Shown in pieces: positions 1 through 10,900 of a DNA stretch of 64,000 nt (positions are counted from its first letter, which is position 1; every line of letters starts with the position of its first letter). Under the pieces are notes generated by a model, which ran no database searches, had not been told where the DNA came from, and saw only the letters and a list, made by a program, of their open reading frames with translations. The DNA lies in assembly GCA_025531455.1 (NCBI GenBank), contig JAMYHL010000017.1, forward strand, positions 434,001 to 498,000. Direction: 5' to 3'. This stretch comes from Apiotrichum sp. Y4204 (Eukaryota > Basidiomycota > Tremellomycetes > Trichosporonales > Trichosporonaceae). A program made the position numbers and the translations under genes.

Positions 1-11
1 CTATGGTACAA

Positions 12-1343
12 CTACTCACCGACGAGGCGGATGCCGATCCGGAGCCAGCCGTCGGCGCCAGCCATGCACGCCGCAAGCCACGCGACCTCGGCCTCAGGTG
101 GAAGGATGATGCCCTGCGCGAGGGGTTGGGCGGCGGCGTAGGCATTCGCAACGGCCGGAAAGAGGAGGGGGAGGTGTGTGCGAAGGAGGGAAATGAGAGT
201 CGTCGGCCTGCCATCGGCTCCAAGGGGCGGGACAACGTGCTGCATTGCGGGTGCGCCGTCGGGAAGGTAAATCTTAATTGGCAGTGAACGCGCAGAGTAC
301 GCGCTCTCGGGCCGTGGACCTGAAGACGTCGCGCCGGGCTCTGTTGATGGTGGGCGTGAGGGCATGTTGGATCCTGTTCCGGAGGAAGGGGGAGTGCCGG
401 CCGGTACGGGAATGGGGAGCGGAACGATGCGCGATGCCATGCGTGCGTGGAGATCAAAATCGCGGGATACGACGCCGTCCCAGCCGGCCTCGAGGTCGCC
501 GCGGCGCAGACCAGTCACGCGCTTCGTGTTGCCCCAGCGCACAAAGTCCGCCTCCTTGACCTGGTTGACAAACTGGGTCTTACACGACTCGACGCCTGAG
601 GGCACGGTAAACTTGTCGTTTGGCGGGGACGACAGGTGCAGGATGAGCTTGAGCGGCGTTGCTGTCGGTGCGGACATGCTCGTTGGTGTCTCGCCTCGTG
701 GCGCGGTACGCGTAATCGCCGCGTTGAGTTCTATCAAGTCGATGGGCCAGTGCCTGTGGTTAGAGGTAGATCAATGAGTTAGAGCCAGGTAAGGCGGGCA
801 GGACTTCGCTACCCTACGCACCATTTGCACGCGCCCTGCGCCGCGAAATGCTCCCCCTCGCCGCCATCCTCCTCAAACCACCACTGCGATTCGTCGAGCT
901 TGGCCAGCGCGTCGTCGTCCAGTGCTAGCTCCACTAGGTTCTCCTTGATATTTTGCAACAAAAGCGGAAGGTAGGTGTATCGCGGAACTTGGATCTGGAG
1001 TGTAAGCAGGAGAACTGTCAGATGGGACAGCCGTCGGCTGTCACCCGGAATGCTGTCGGACTGTCAGATGGGACAGCCGTCGGCTGTCACCCGGAATGCT
1101 GTCGGATTGGCTCGACATGGCTGCATTTGACCTGGCTGCCTACATTCTCTCGACAACACGTTGTCTGCCCACATCGACATCTTCCCTCCCCGCCTGATCG
1201 CCCGCTCCTCAACTCACATAGTATCTGTCGACCTGTGCGCCCGCGCCCTCTGTTCCGCCCAGCCGGATCTCGAGCGGGACAGTCGCGTTCCACGCCAAGC
1301 GCCGAAAGAGGTTGGTCGAGGACTGTACTGTGGCCGCTGCCAT
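12..1343 (-). CDS. ATG5: Atg5, autophagy protein and Atg12-conjugation acceptor
   Basis: Three exons: 1343-1218, 994-822, 753-12; introns of 223 and 68 nt; 346 aa. Exon 1 encodes a short N-terminus (FRRLAWNATVPLEIRL) as in other Atg5 proteins. Exon 2 gives the YLPLLL and QWWFE segments. Exon 3 begins with HWPID, then the LKLILHLSSPPNDKF strand and the helix NQVKEADFVRWG. By family alignment the Lys in KEAD (about residue 166) is the acceptor for Atg12. The C-terminal ubiquitin-like part holds LPIKIYLPDG and PEAEVAWLAACMAGADGWLRIGIRL, close to the family consensus. Atg12-Atg5 with Atg16 acts as the E3-like enzyme for Atg8 lipidation at the growing autophagosome. A Pro/Ser/Thr-rich linker (about residues 205-255) separates the domains. 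Intron 1 carries a 46-bp tandem duplication. Identification is secure; start and splice sites fit frame and GT-AG rules. Confidence 0.95.
1015..1106. repeat. 46-bp perfect tandem duplication inside ATG5 intron 1
   Basis: Two identical adjacent 46-bp copies (1015-1060 and 1061-1106) lie within the 223-nt first intron of ATG5, between donor 1217 and acceptor 995. Each copy contains internal CTGTC/GACAG inverted words, so it can fold. The duplication explains about 46 nt of the unusual intron length. Confidence 0.95.
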
Positions 1344-3243
1344 GGGTGTCGTGGGGCCGGGGGAATATCGGGGAGAGAGAGGGGGGAGAGCAAACAGATG
1401 GAGATGCGGGACGAGGACGAGATGGATACCTGTTGTCTGGAATGGAGGATGAAACGACGTGCTCGTCGAATGCTCAGAGTGCTTGTTGGCGTGTGCTCTC
1501 TCATGCCTCTTGCTGGTGGTGGCAACAGTGCCTGAGCGCCTGGGCGCCTGGACGCCTGGGCGATGACAGTGGTCGCATGGACAACACGTGGTATTTACGT
1601 AAAAATTGTATGTTGACGTCATCTGTTTTTCTCGGTCTTCTTTGGTGGCGTTCCGAATATCCGGTGATCGCAACGTCCTCGAAAACAAAACTTGAACGCC
1701 ACCATTTCTGTCCTTGCTTTGTTTTCTTTTTGCTTGCTCCCTTCAAATCGTTACCCTTGTCCAGCATTGCACAATGAGAGCCCTCCTTTCCCTAGAGGGA
1801 TACTCGTTCCTCCCCCTTCTTTTTAAAGCAGGGAGACGCGACGAATAAGGAGAGAGCCGGCCCATACAGTGGTACCAGACACTCGTGGGAATCGGGGTAT
1901 ACGCCGGGGGACACTGAAGAAAAGGACGCTAAATGGCGGCTAGTCCCCTGTGGTTAGCTGGGGGGGTTTGGCCCATGAGGGTACGTCGGTCTGCCTGCAG
2001 CGTTTATCGGACTGACAGCGTGGCGTCTCGGCTACAAGCAACCAAACGAACAAGTAGCCTCCAGAGTTGAGTCCGGGTCGAGACCACCCGCCACGCGCCC
2101 ACGCCGCACGCCGCGGCGTCGGCGCGGACTAATGGACGCCAGCGGTGTCCATTCTACCATTGTCAATGGCTAATTGTATGGACAATTGGATCTCACGTCT
2201 CAAGCCGCGCGGTGACCGACGCTAGGTGCATGTCCAACCAGCGTCTCAGCTTCTAAATTTCAAGAAACGGGTGTCCGAGATCCAGGAGTGGGTGTGGTGG
2301 GCGGCCGGGCATGAGGGGGCGCGCATAAGAGAGACAAAATGTCGTGTCTCCATTTCCTTGATTTCTGGTCCTGCATGATCCTGTGATCCAGTCCTGCGGA
2401 GGGGGAATTGGGGTAATGTCTTAAATGACCCATTCGTTGCAAGCCTTCTGGCCTTGCGCCTCCGGCCTTTTGGGCGCTTGAGGCGTTCGGCGCAGCAGAG
2501 TGGATGTTTGTACATTCCAACTACCTGACCGCCATGACCAGAGAATGCTCTCTTATTCCCTGTGGCGGCATGCGCTGCTCTTTCCAGAACGGTATTCTGT
2601 CCCCTCGCTCGCTCTCTCTCCTACCCCCGGAACCTCCTCCCTACTATTGATGTATTTTCCGGGGCCATGCGTCATACCCCGGCCCTTTTGAAGGATGGAT
2701 GAGACAAGTGTGTGTGATGTCTGTCACCCCTGTGGCGATGAATGAACTCTTTTGACAGGAATGCCAGAAGCCATTACTGGCGTACTTGCTCGCAGTGCAT
2801 GCATGCAATGCATGCAATGCATTCAATGGGGCATCGCATGCACCCAACAGCGCCCCCGACATATGGCATGCTGCACGATACGCTGGCTTCGTTTGAAAGA
2901 CCATCCCATTTATTCTAGTCTGTTTTGTGTTTTCTCCAACATCGAGACTAACCGTGACACTTTTCTTCCATCTTCATCTCCCATCGACACCTCGCAGTTT
3001 TCTGCTTTGCTCTTGACGTGACCGCGATACTTATACACGCATCGCCGCGTGGGCGTTGTTGGATTCTTAACAGGTGAAGGCTAATTCACTCGCCAGCAAC
3101 AACCCATCCACTAGCACATCCCAGCGGCCGGCCATTCCTGTCGACGACGATAGCGATCCCGATAAGAAGCCCCATCTCACGCATCGCCCATACACACCTC
3201 CCGATCATCTCATCTTCTCTTTCCATCCTCGGTATCTGACCTG
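1344..3243. other. Intergenic region between divergent ATG5 and the 3.2-kb gene
   Basis: No convincing gene. The overlapping open frames are short and lack domain-like sequence. Visible are a TGCATGCA-rich cluster (2796-2845), a G+C-rich palindromic patch near 2108-2125 and a pyrimidine-rich leader before 3244. It presumably holds both divergent promoters; I saw no clear TATA box for either gene. Confidence 0.6.
2796..2845. repeat. GCATGC/TGCATGCA-rich cluster
   Basis: Overlapping TGCATGCA and GCAATGC words repeat several times over about 50 bp. Similar clusters occur in three other intergenic regions (27690-27730, 42904-42960, 58865-58880), always outside genes. Confidence 0.7.
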
Positions 3244-6200
3244 ATGATCGCGATGCCGTTCTTCTCGCGAGACTTCTTCCGTTCGCGTTCGAGTTCGGGC
3301 CCGGGCTCGTCCCGCCGCCGCTCACCGCCGCCCTCCCTCGTGCCACCATCTCTGACATCACTGAGTCTTGCGACCATGTCCCGCTCCCCAACACCGAAGG
3401 GCACGAGGACACCGCCTACTCCAGGCGCCCACCCACACTGTCCGCCATTGCCGCCATTGCCGCCACAGTCCTGCTCCCCGGCGCCCCCAACGTCGCCACA
3501 GTCCGCCCACCGGTCGCATCCGTCGCAGGCATCGCAGATGTCCCGCATATCCCAGGTTTCCGAGGTCTCGGAGCTGGCGTCCTCGACATCCCATGCGTCG
3601 GCATCAGCTTCGGGCCTCACCTCGCCCCGATCCGTATATCACCATTCGTCGGCACCGGCATCTCGAGCATCTCCGGCTTCATCTCCTACACCCAGCTCAC
3701 ACGCCCACCCGCTCTACAGCTCGCAGGAGGCCAGTCGGTCCGCCGCATCCCTCGCGCCCCCACGACCACCTAAGACGTCCACGCGCTCGCGCGCAGCCTC
3801 AGTCGGCGCGGCATCTCGCTCCGGCGCAGCGGCATTGCGCTCTCAGGCGCGGTACTCGGCCCCGGCTCCCCCAGTTCCACCCCTTCCACCAATGCCGCCG
3901 CCGAAAGGACCGATACCGACGCCACCGCCAAAGTCTGACCCGCTCGCGCAGTCGCGTGAGCGCTTTGACACCTTTGAGGCCTGCATGGAGGGTAAGCTGC
4001 GAGCCATGATGTGAGCTGATGATAGGCGGAATCAAGTACGAGACGCAGGCCGCCGCGCTGGGATACACTGGCGAACTGGCGGGGCGGCATCTGACCCGCG
4101 CGGCGGGGCTGTTTGCCGCTGCGCTCTCGTACAACCCACACTCGACGTGGGCGATGCTGCGGCGCGCCACGGTTCTCATGCACATCGCAAGTAACGCGCC
4201 ACCGCCACCCGCCATCAAGTTGCTACGTGAGGCTCGAGGCCTCCTCACCAACTTGACCAGTACAGCCCCGAATTCGACCAGTGCGCGGGAGACGCTTGCA
4301 ACAGTGTGTTCTCGGCTCTCATTTTGCCTTCATGCCGTTGAGGACCAAGCGGACGATATCGAGGAGGTATGGGAGGGGGAAGTGGGCCGGTTTGCATGCG
4401 AGGCTCTAGAGGCCCTGGAGGATGTCACGGCCGAGCGGATGGACCGCGTGCGCGCACTCCGCCGCGACGCATTCGAGGGAGAAACGCCAGGACTCGCACA
4501 CATGTTCCTCACCCTCGCCGATGCGGCGGGCACGGTCGCCTCCCTCGCCCTCGATCCCGATACCGTGGATAGCCACGCCGAGCTGGCAGAACACGCGCTC
4601 GACCAGGCGGCGAATATGGCGACGATGGCTGCCGAGGCCAAGGTGCGCCATCCTGTTGGGAGCGCGGCGCTCATCACGCGCGTGCAGCTCGCGAGCGGGC
4701 GCGCCGCCGCCGAACGCATGCGCCACATGTTCCTTCTCGGCGTATCTCTCGACGAAGACGACTTTTCCTCGCTCATCTTGGACATGACCAGCCTCGCGAA
4801 GGAAACGCGGGACCGCGCCTCCCGGCTCAAGGGCAGCCGTGGCGCCGCCGCGGCGCTGCAGGCCTTTGAGGCCGTGCAGCAGCTCGGAGACACAAAATTC
4901 CTGTACGCCAACCTTCTCCGTTGTGTTTGGCGCGCGAGGCGGCAGGCCATCCTCTCCCCCGCCGACTCGCCGTCTCACAGCGTCCACTGCCATGGCCACC
5001 ATCTCAGCCCGCCATCAATCCCCACCACGCCAGGGCTCGTGCGTGACTCGCTCGACGGCAGCAGCAGAAAGGGATCCAGTTCGTCGGTACTCTCCGAGTC
5101 CATCGAGTCGCCCATGATTCCCGAAGAACCAGAACCCGAAGATGCGTGCGTGCCGTCACCGATCAGCGCGAGTCCTACCCGGTTGCCAAAGCCAAATGCC
5201 GTTTCCCCAACAGCCCAATGCCCTACCTCGTCCGAGCAGGCGCCGAAACGCACCCGCGCCCCGCCGCCGCCGCCACTCAAGCTCGCACGCCCCGCATTCA
5301 CCGCCTTCCCGCCGCCAAATCCGCAGCTGTCCCCACGCGCCCCGCGCACCCCCTTGTCCCCGCTGAACCCATCGTCCGGGAGCGGGCTCGCACGCCGCGC
5401 ATCGGACCTTATCGGATTCCGCCCACGCCTTCCCCGCGTAACCGGATCCGCGATGAGCGTCACCACAATCAACTCGGCACCTGTCCGCCCGTCAGTCACG
5501 ATCCCCAACCACGCTTCGAACTCGAACCACACTCCAAACCACTCTCCGAACCACCTCTCGCCGCTCCCCTCGCCATCCTACTCCGCGGCAGTTGCGCATC
5601 GGCGGCAGTCGTCCATGTTCCGCCCAAACACCGGCGGCGCGTGGGAGCGACGCCCAGCGTCCACCATACCCTCACCAGCACTGTCGCCTAACGTAGACTA
5701 CCAGAGCCACGTCTCGACTGCTGAACTCGCGCAGACGGCGTACACCCTCCTCGACGGCGCACTGAAGCACTACAAGATGGCGCTCACCCTCCTCTCCCAG
5801 GCCGACGTCAGCCCCGTCCGGCGCGCAGAGTACAAGTCCGAGGTGCTCGCCAGCATAGCCAGCTCGTCTCTCTTCCGGGCGATGTTGGCCCCCCGCATCC
5901 GTCTCACGCGCTCTGAGGGAGATCACGAGGCCGACCACTTCCCAAAGCAGGCGCTCAACACCGCAGAGGTGTACTCGACTTGGGCGGCACGCGAGGTCGG
6001 CTGGAGCTTTATCATCGAGGGTACGCCCGGCGCCGAGCTCGTAGACCGGCGCACGGGCTCGTGGACCGCCGACGAGGCGGGCAAGCGTGCTGTGCTGCTC
6101 ACGCTGCGCGTGTGGTGGTACCGCGCGACATCCGATGTTGGCGCAGACAAGACGACGGCCAAGGAGAATGTCGCGCGCGTCGTCCGCCGCCTCCGTGACC

Positions 6201-6340
6201 TTGAGGGTGTGGCGTTTGGCGACGTCTCGCGGTTCACCGCATCCGTCGCGCGCACAGAGGGCTCCATCGACCCCGCGGAACTGCTCTTCTGGCGCAGCGT
6301 GAAGCGCATTCTCCGCGGGGGCGAGGAAGAGGTGTTGTAG
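3244..6340 (+). CDS. Large Pro/Ser-rich protein with helical repeats, function unknown
   Basis: Two exons, 3244-3991 and 4026-6340, separated by a 34-nt intron (GTAAG...ATAG) that restores frame; 1020 aa. Residues 1-240 are dominated by Pro, Ser, Arg and Ala and look disordered. From about residue 245 comes an alpha-helical segment (GRHLTRAAGLFAAALSYNP and further Ala/Leu-rich helices to about 560) that resembles TPR or MIT-type helical bundles but has no motif I can name. A second Pro/Ser-rich stretch (about 590-780) is followed by another helical block (STAELAQTAYTLLDGALKHYK) to the end. A TPR-like scaffold role is inference only. ATG 3253 (MPFFSRDFF) is an equally good start. Without the intron the frame stops at 4014, so splicing is needed to join the halves. 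Confidence 0.75.
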
Positions 6341-6518
6341 TATCCTGTTGTATCATGTTGCATGTCAAGGTTAGGTCACGGCACCCAACCATTGTGAACG
6401 CAAGTGAACCTACTTCTGCAGTCTCGACTTCCAGCTCACCCCCTGGCCTCCCCATCTCGCCATCATCCATCATCCCGTCATCGCCGCACACAAGTCCCCT
6501 TCATCGCAAGGCGAAAAA

Positions 6519-6598
6519 GGTCACGACGGGGATCGAACCCGCGATCTCCTGATTACTCAGAATCGTAGTCAGACGCCGTACCATTTGGCCACGCGACC
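6519..6598 (-). tRNA. tRNA-Arg(ACG), copy 1, 9-nt intron
   Basis: The reverse complement folds as a cloverleaf: 7-bp acceptor stem (GGTCGCG/CGTGACC), D arm with GG, anticodon loop CTACGA with anticodon ACG, and T loop TTCGATC. A 9-nt intron sits at the canonical 37/38 position. The exonic part is 71 nt before the discriminator. Five T residues follow the acceptor stem (discriminator plus a minimal TTTT Pol III terminator). ACG, read as ICG, decodes CGU/CGC/CGA. The word CGCCGATT lies 15-22 bp upstream. Confidence 0.93.
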
Positions 6599-7087
6599 TA
6601 GACATCCTTGACAATCGGCGCCGATCCGCGCCCCGCCGCTTCGGCGTCGGCGTCGGTGTCGGAGTCGGAGTACAGGGTAACGACAAAGGATGGGATTTCT
6701 GGAATATGTCAATAAACGTCGGAAATGAAATGAACAGTTGGCAGCCGCAAAGGGTTGCTACGATCGCCGCAATCCGTGTGACCTTGCAGCTTGGAGTTGC
6801 CTTGCGCGATACTTCTCCGGGTCCGCGTTGCTCCTTTACCCTCGAGCCCCTTCTCTCTCGGTTGTAAGCCCGCGCTGTGCACATGTGGGCAATCGGCGCC
6901 AATAAGCAAGGATCTGTGTATTCTCTCCGCCCCGCTGCGTCCACGGTTACTCCGATATATTTTCCGTTGGGGCAGTTGATCATCTCGTCTTGCCCGACTT
7001 CTCACACTTCTCTCCGACCTCCCCACCTCGGCCAGCTCGGTCTCCGCGCAATCCGTCACTTCACGCCCATCGCCGCAGGCCCAAAAA

Positions 7088-7166
7088 GGTCACGACGGGG
7101 ATCGAACCCGCGATCTCCTGATTACTCAGATCGTAGTCAGACGCCGTACCATTTGGCCACGCGACC
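7088..7166 (-). tRNA. tRNA-Arg(ACG), copy 2, 8-nt intron
   Basis: The exonic sequence is identical to copy 1; the intron is 8 nt, one base shorter. Five Ts follow the acceptor stem. CGCCGATT again lies exactly 15-22 bp upstream. It lies 489 bp from copy 1 in the same orientation. Confidence 0.93.
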
Positions 7167-7474
7167 GGGATGCAAGCGGAAATCGGCGTCGGCGCGCGCG
7201 CCGGCGGCCTTGTCTCGGCGTCGCCCGGATTCGGTGCGGCCTGAAGCCTGACTCCGATGCTCCGAGGGGTGACGAGCTATTCCTGCTAATGCTGTGATGT
7301 AAGCCGCTGCTTGTTGGGCCATCATGCGCAGTCAGTGGAACAGGAGTCGTCAAAATTTCAAAACTTTCCGTCAGTCACACCTCCCTCTCCTGTTGTCATC
7401 TGGCATCTCCAGACTTCAACGGCCTCACGTCGGCGACGCCGCACGCGTCCCGTACCGCGCGGCAGAGCGAAAAA

Positions 7475-7572
7475 GGTCACGACGGGGATCGAACCCGCGA
7501 TCTCCTGATAAACGCTTCGGAGCTCAGATGAGAGAGTCGTAGTCAGACGCCGTACCATTTGGCCACGCGACC
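7475..7572 (-). tRNA. tRNA-Arg(ACG), copy 3, 27-nt intron
   Basis: Same exonic sequence, but the intron is 27 nt and unrelated to those of the other copies except for a CTGAG core. It includes a CGT that could pair with the ACG anticodon, as in canonical eukaryotic tRNA introns. Five Ts follow the acceptor stem, and CGCCGATT lies 15-22 bp upstream. Confidence 0.93.
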
Positions 7573-7856
7573 TGGATGTCGGGGAAAATCGGCGTCCGTG
7601 CGGGGGCCGACGGCGTTGGAGAGTCGCGCGGAATAAAGGATATCGAGGCCGATGGCATTGCAGACCCGGGTTGGGATGTGGTGAGGCGGATGGAAGAGCT
7701 GGAAGGTCGGGTTGAAGTGAGGCCCTGGAGACACCCAACGAAACAAGCCCTCCTGACCGGTTCCTCACCATGAAGGTCAATTCCGCGTCCCACAGCTCTC
7801 GTCCACGTCCGACATCGACCCCGCGCGTCCCCCGCCGCGCGCAGCGAGCTCAAAAA

Positions 7857-7933
7857 GGTCACGACGGGGATCGAACCCGCGATCTCCTGATTACTCATCG
7901 TAGTCAGACGCCGTACCATTTGGCCACGCGACC
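7857..7933 (-). tRNA. tRNA-Arg(ACG), copy 4, 6-nt intron
   Basis: Same exonic sequence with a 6-nt intron (TGAGTA), very short for a nuclear tRNA intron. Five Ts follow the acceptor stem. CGCCGATT lies 13-20 bp upstream, two bases nearer than in the other copies. This copy is first in the direction of transcription and lies downstream of the METTL14-like gene's 3' end. Confidence 0.92.
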
Positions 7934-8189
7934 GGATATACGGCGAATCGGCGACAGTACGCGGGCCGCTTGGCGCCGTCCGCGACGGAGAGGGCTGGAG
8001 ACGCCGAGGTGTGGAGGCCGTGTCGATGTTGGGGATGGCGATAGGCGGGTCAACGGGAGTGGAGATGAGACCAGATGAGACCGAGACTGAGGGTACGAGT
8101 CCGTAATCTGACCCTGTCGGGGCGTCGAAGGTCAGCACGTGTCAGAGTCAGTTCGCCCCTCGGCGCGCGCGATACATCATGCATGACCA

Positions 8190-10201
8190 TTACCCATTGT
8201 ACTGGAACCCGCCGCCGAGGTACGGCATTCCCATGTTGCCCATGCCCATTGCGAGCTGGCCCATTGCATGCCCGTGAGTATGGCCGTGGGTGTGCGCTTG
8301 GTGGTGGGCCCACTCATCGTCCTCGGGCTGTTCTTGCGGCGATGCCGAGCCTGAAGGGCCCGCGTCCATCGGCATACCCCCCATACCCATCATGCCTCCG
8401 CTCATCCCCATCCCTCCCATCGGGGAACCGCCCATACCCATGCCCATACCCACGCCGCCCATGGCCCCCATCGGCATCGGCATCCCCATCGGCATCCCGC
8501 TCATACCCCCCATCCCCGGCACGCCACCCATGCCGCCCATCCCCATCATCATCCCGGGAACCATGCCGGGCATGCCCTGGAATTGCATGGGCATTACACC
8601 GCCCATCCCTGGCATGCCTTGCATGCCCTGCATGCTCTGCATGTGGGCCATCTGCATCGCCGACATCCCCTGCTGCATGTGCATTGGGAGCATGCCGCCG
8701 TGGCCCATACCCGCCATCCCCGCACCTCCCATACCCGGCTGGCCCATCCCCATGGACATTGCTGGCATTCCGCCCATGCCCTGCTGGTACCCGGGGTTCA
8801 TGTGATAGCCCTGAGCTGGGGTAAGAGCACCCATACGCATCACGCCCCCGGTTGGACGGAACGGTGGTGTGTGCGATGACGGCGGCGGCGTGGCTGTACC
8901 GCCTGCGCCGGAGGCCAGGCGACCAGCGCGACCGCGACGCTGAGGTGACTTGGGACGCAACAGATCGATCTCAGGATGGAAAGGGAGAACCGGTTTGCCT
9001 TCTTCCTTGACGGGTAGAAGTGTTGGATAAGTCAGACCGTCAAAGAGCTGGGGCTCTGTCGCAGCGTCGCCTTCAGCAGCACTGAGCTCGGGAGTCGACG
9101 TCGAAACGGTGACCCATCCCCGCCGTGCGCGCGATGCGTCGCCAAAGAGTTCAAGGCGGCGGGCACCAAGGCAGAAGTTCTCGATCAGCGTGTAGAGATA
9201 CGGCGGAGTACGCGGTCCTCCCTCCTCTGCACTGTCAGCTTTCTCTGAGTTGATTAGCTCACCTCCTTCCCACACAATGACGTCGGTGTCGACGTTGCAG
9301 TGGACGAAGCGCGAGTCGGTGCTGCGACGGACGGTGCCACGAATACCCATGAGGCAGTGCTCCTTCTGCGACGCGAAAAGGCCACCACCATTGGAAGGGG
9401 CGGCGCGCTTGTTGGTCTTCACCCAGACGATGTCCTCGGCCCGACGGAATCCCCACTTGGCGAGACATTCGCGGCCGCGCTCGAGCCCACCCGCATCACT
9501 CGCCCCGACCCACAGGAACACGAAGCCCGGGTCCGCGCTCAGCTGCCGGATCGGGAGGCGCGCAGCCTCGGCCCAGTTGCGCGGAGGATGAATGAGAATA
9601 ACGTCGAAACGGTGGGGTGAGAGCGCAGCGGATACGCTTGTGGGAGATAATGTCTCAAGAGGCACGTAAAGCGGCGGATGTGCGGTGGCCGCAACATGCT
9701 CCGCTTTCAGATCCATCAAACGACGCAGTGCGGGAAACCTAGGGTCAGTCGAGGCTGAGAGTTCACTGCGGGGCGCAGAGACGCTCACACGCTGGAACAA
9801 TGCCCATGAGTCGTGTCCCAGAGCTTAGCTTTGTCTCGTACCCGCCACAGCTCCACTCACTCCTCGCAGATCTGGTCATCGCCAGCGCCGAGCACAAAGT
9901 TGCTGGGAAACCGGCCGCTCACGCCATACCAGCTCGCATAGTCGTTCCGCACCGCCTCCTCTGCCTGGATGTAGTTGACGACATTTTCCTTTGATGCCGA
10001 CGACGAGATGGCGCGTCCTTTGGCCGTCTCGCTCGGTCCTGCTTCGGCGCTGCTGTCGGAAGCGAGTGAAAGCGGGGAGACCTCGTGGACCAGTCTCGGC
10101 TGCGGAGTGTATTTGTGTCCCGGATCGACGCGGTGGCGGCGCGCGGCCTGCCGCGCAAGCACGTCCGAGAGGTAGGTGCGGTGCTCGGCCAAGGCGGCCA
10201 T
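8190..10201 (-). CDS. METTL14/Kar4-like MT-A70 family protein
   Basis: Two exons, 10201-9861 and 9738-8190, with a 122-nt intron; 629 aa. Exon 1 ends NYIQAEEAVRNDYASWYG...NFVLGAGDDQICEE, and exon 2 continues FPALRRLMDLK, exactly where METTL14 proteins have CEEYPELKKLIELK. The MT-A70 fold spans about residues 155-345: FDVILIHPPRNW, GFVFLWVGASDAGGLERGR, KWGFRRAEDIVWVKTNK, KEHCLMGIRGTVRRSTD, FCLGARRLELFG. The METTL3-type catalytic DPPW is absent (HPPR here, EPPL in METTL14), so it is probably the non-catalytic, RNA-binding partner of an Ime4/METTL3 subunit in mRNA N6-adenosine methylation. The last 200 residues are Gly/Met-rich low complexity rather than RGG repeats. Whether it behaves as METTL14 or yeast Kar4 cannot be told from sequence. 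Confidence 0.92.
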
Positions 10202-10900
10202 CCTGGGCGAGAGTAGAGAGTGGTGAGAGGAGGGAACAAAGTCAAAGTCGTGTGTTGTTTTGTGGGTTGCTGTAACTTGGGATTTGTGGTTGTGAGGGTC
10301 GGGATTGATTTCGAGACACGACGCACTCAGGGACGCCCAACAAACAAAGGGGGAAAAAGTGGAGGTCAGTCTCGGATCTCAGAGATCCAGAACCAGAACT
10401 GAACAGAACTGTACTGTACCCCTATGCTCGCTATCTCTGGTGATGTCGAGACGAAGGTGTCGGAAAGGTAAATGTAATCAGGTGACAGCCAGCATGCACA
10501 AAGTACAGTGACAGCGGCCCAGCGGCACGGGTCCCACAAGACGGACGACGCTGACCACAGTTGCTGCACTCGCGACGTCATGGAACGCGGAACGCGGAAC
10601 TGTCACTTGCGAACCCCCCACGCAAGCTCTATTTATGCTTCAAGACGCGGTCACATGGGCGCGGGATATCCGCTTGGCTGTTCAGGTTCTTGGCATTGTT
10701 CCATCTTCCGCCTGTCCTATCATGCACATGACCAACCGCAGCTAGCGGGACGCCGGGACCCATTCCGATGGTGACTTATAAGGCGAGACAGTGGGGCCTC
10801 TCCCGGTCTCCCGCGTACAACGGACATACTCTAACAGACAAGTCTGTACTTCGAGTTCAACCTTGTCATTGCCCTTTTACATCCATTGCGGCCGACGTCA
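10202..10900. other. Divergent promoter region, METTL14-like and F-box-like genes
   Basis: About 700 bp without a supportable gene. A TATAAG box at 10777-10782 faces the F-box-like gene. The METTL14-like side is pyrimidine-rich on the minus strand and shows no TATA box. Confidence 0.6.
10777..10782 (+). promoter_or_regulatory. TATAAG box of the F-box-like gene
   Basis: TATAAG lies 124 bp before the ATG at 10901. The same hexamer at similar spacing precedes the other F-box-like gene and the monooxygenase. Confidence 0.55.

Noticed and set aside
953..1777. 274-codon plus-strand open frame over ATG5 exons
   Set aside because: It is the antisense shadow of ATG5 exons and intron; the minus-strand reading matches Atg5 along its length.
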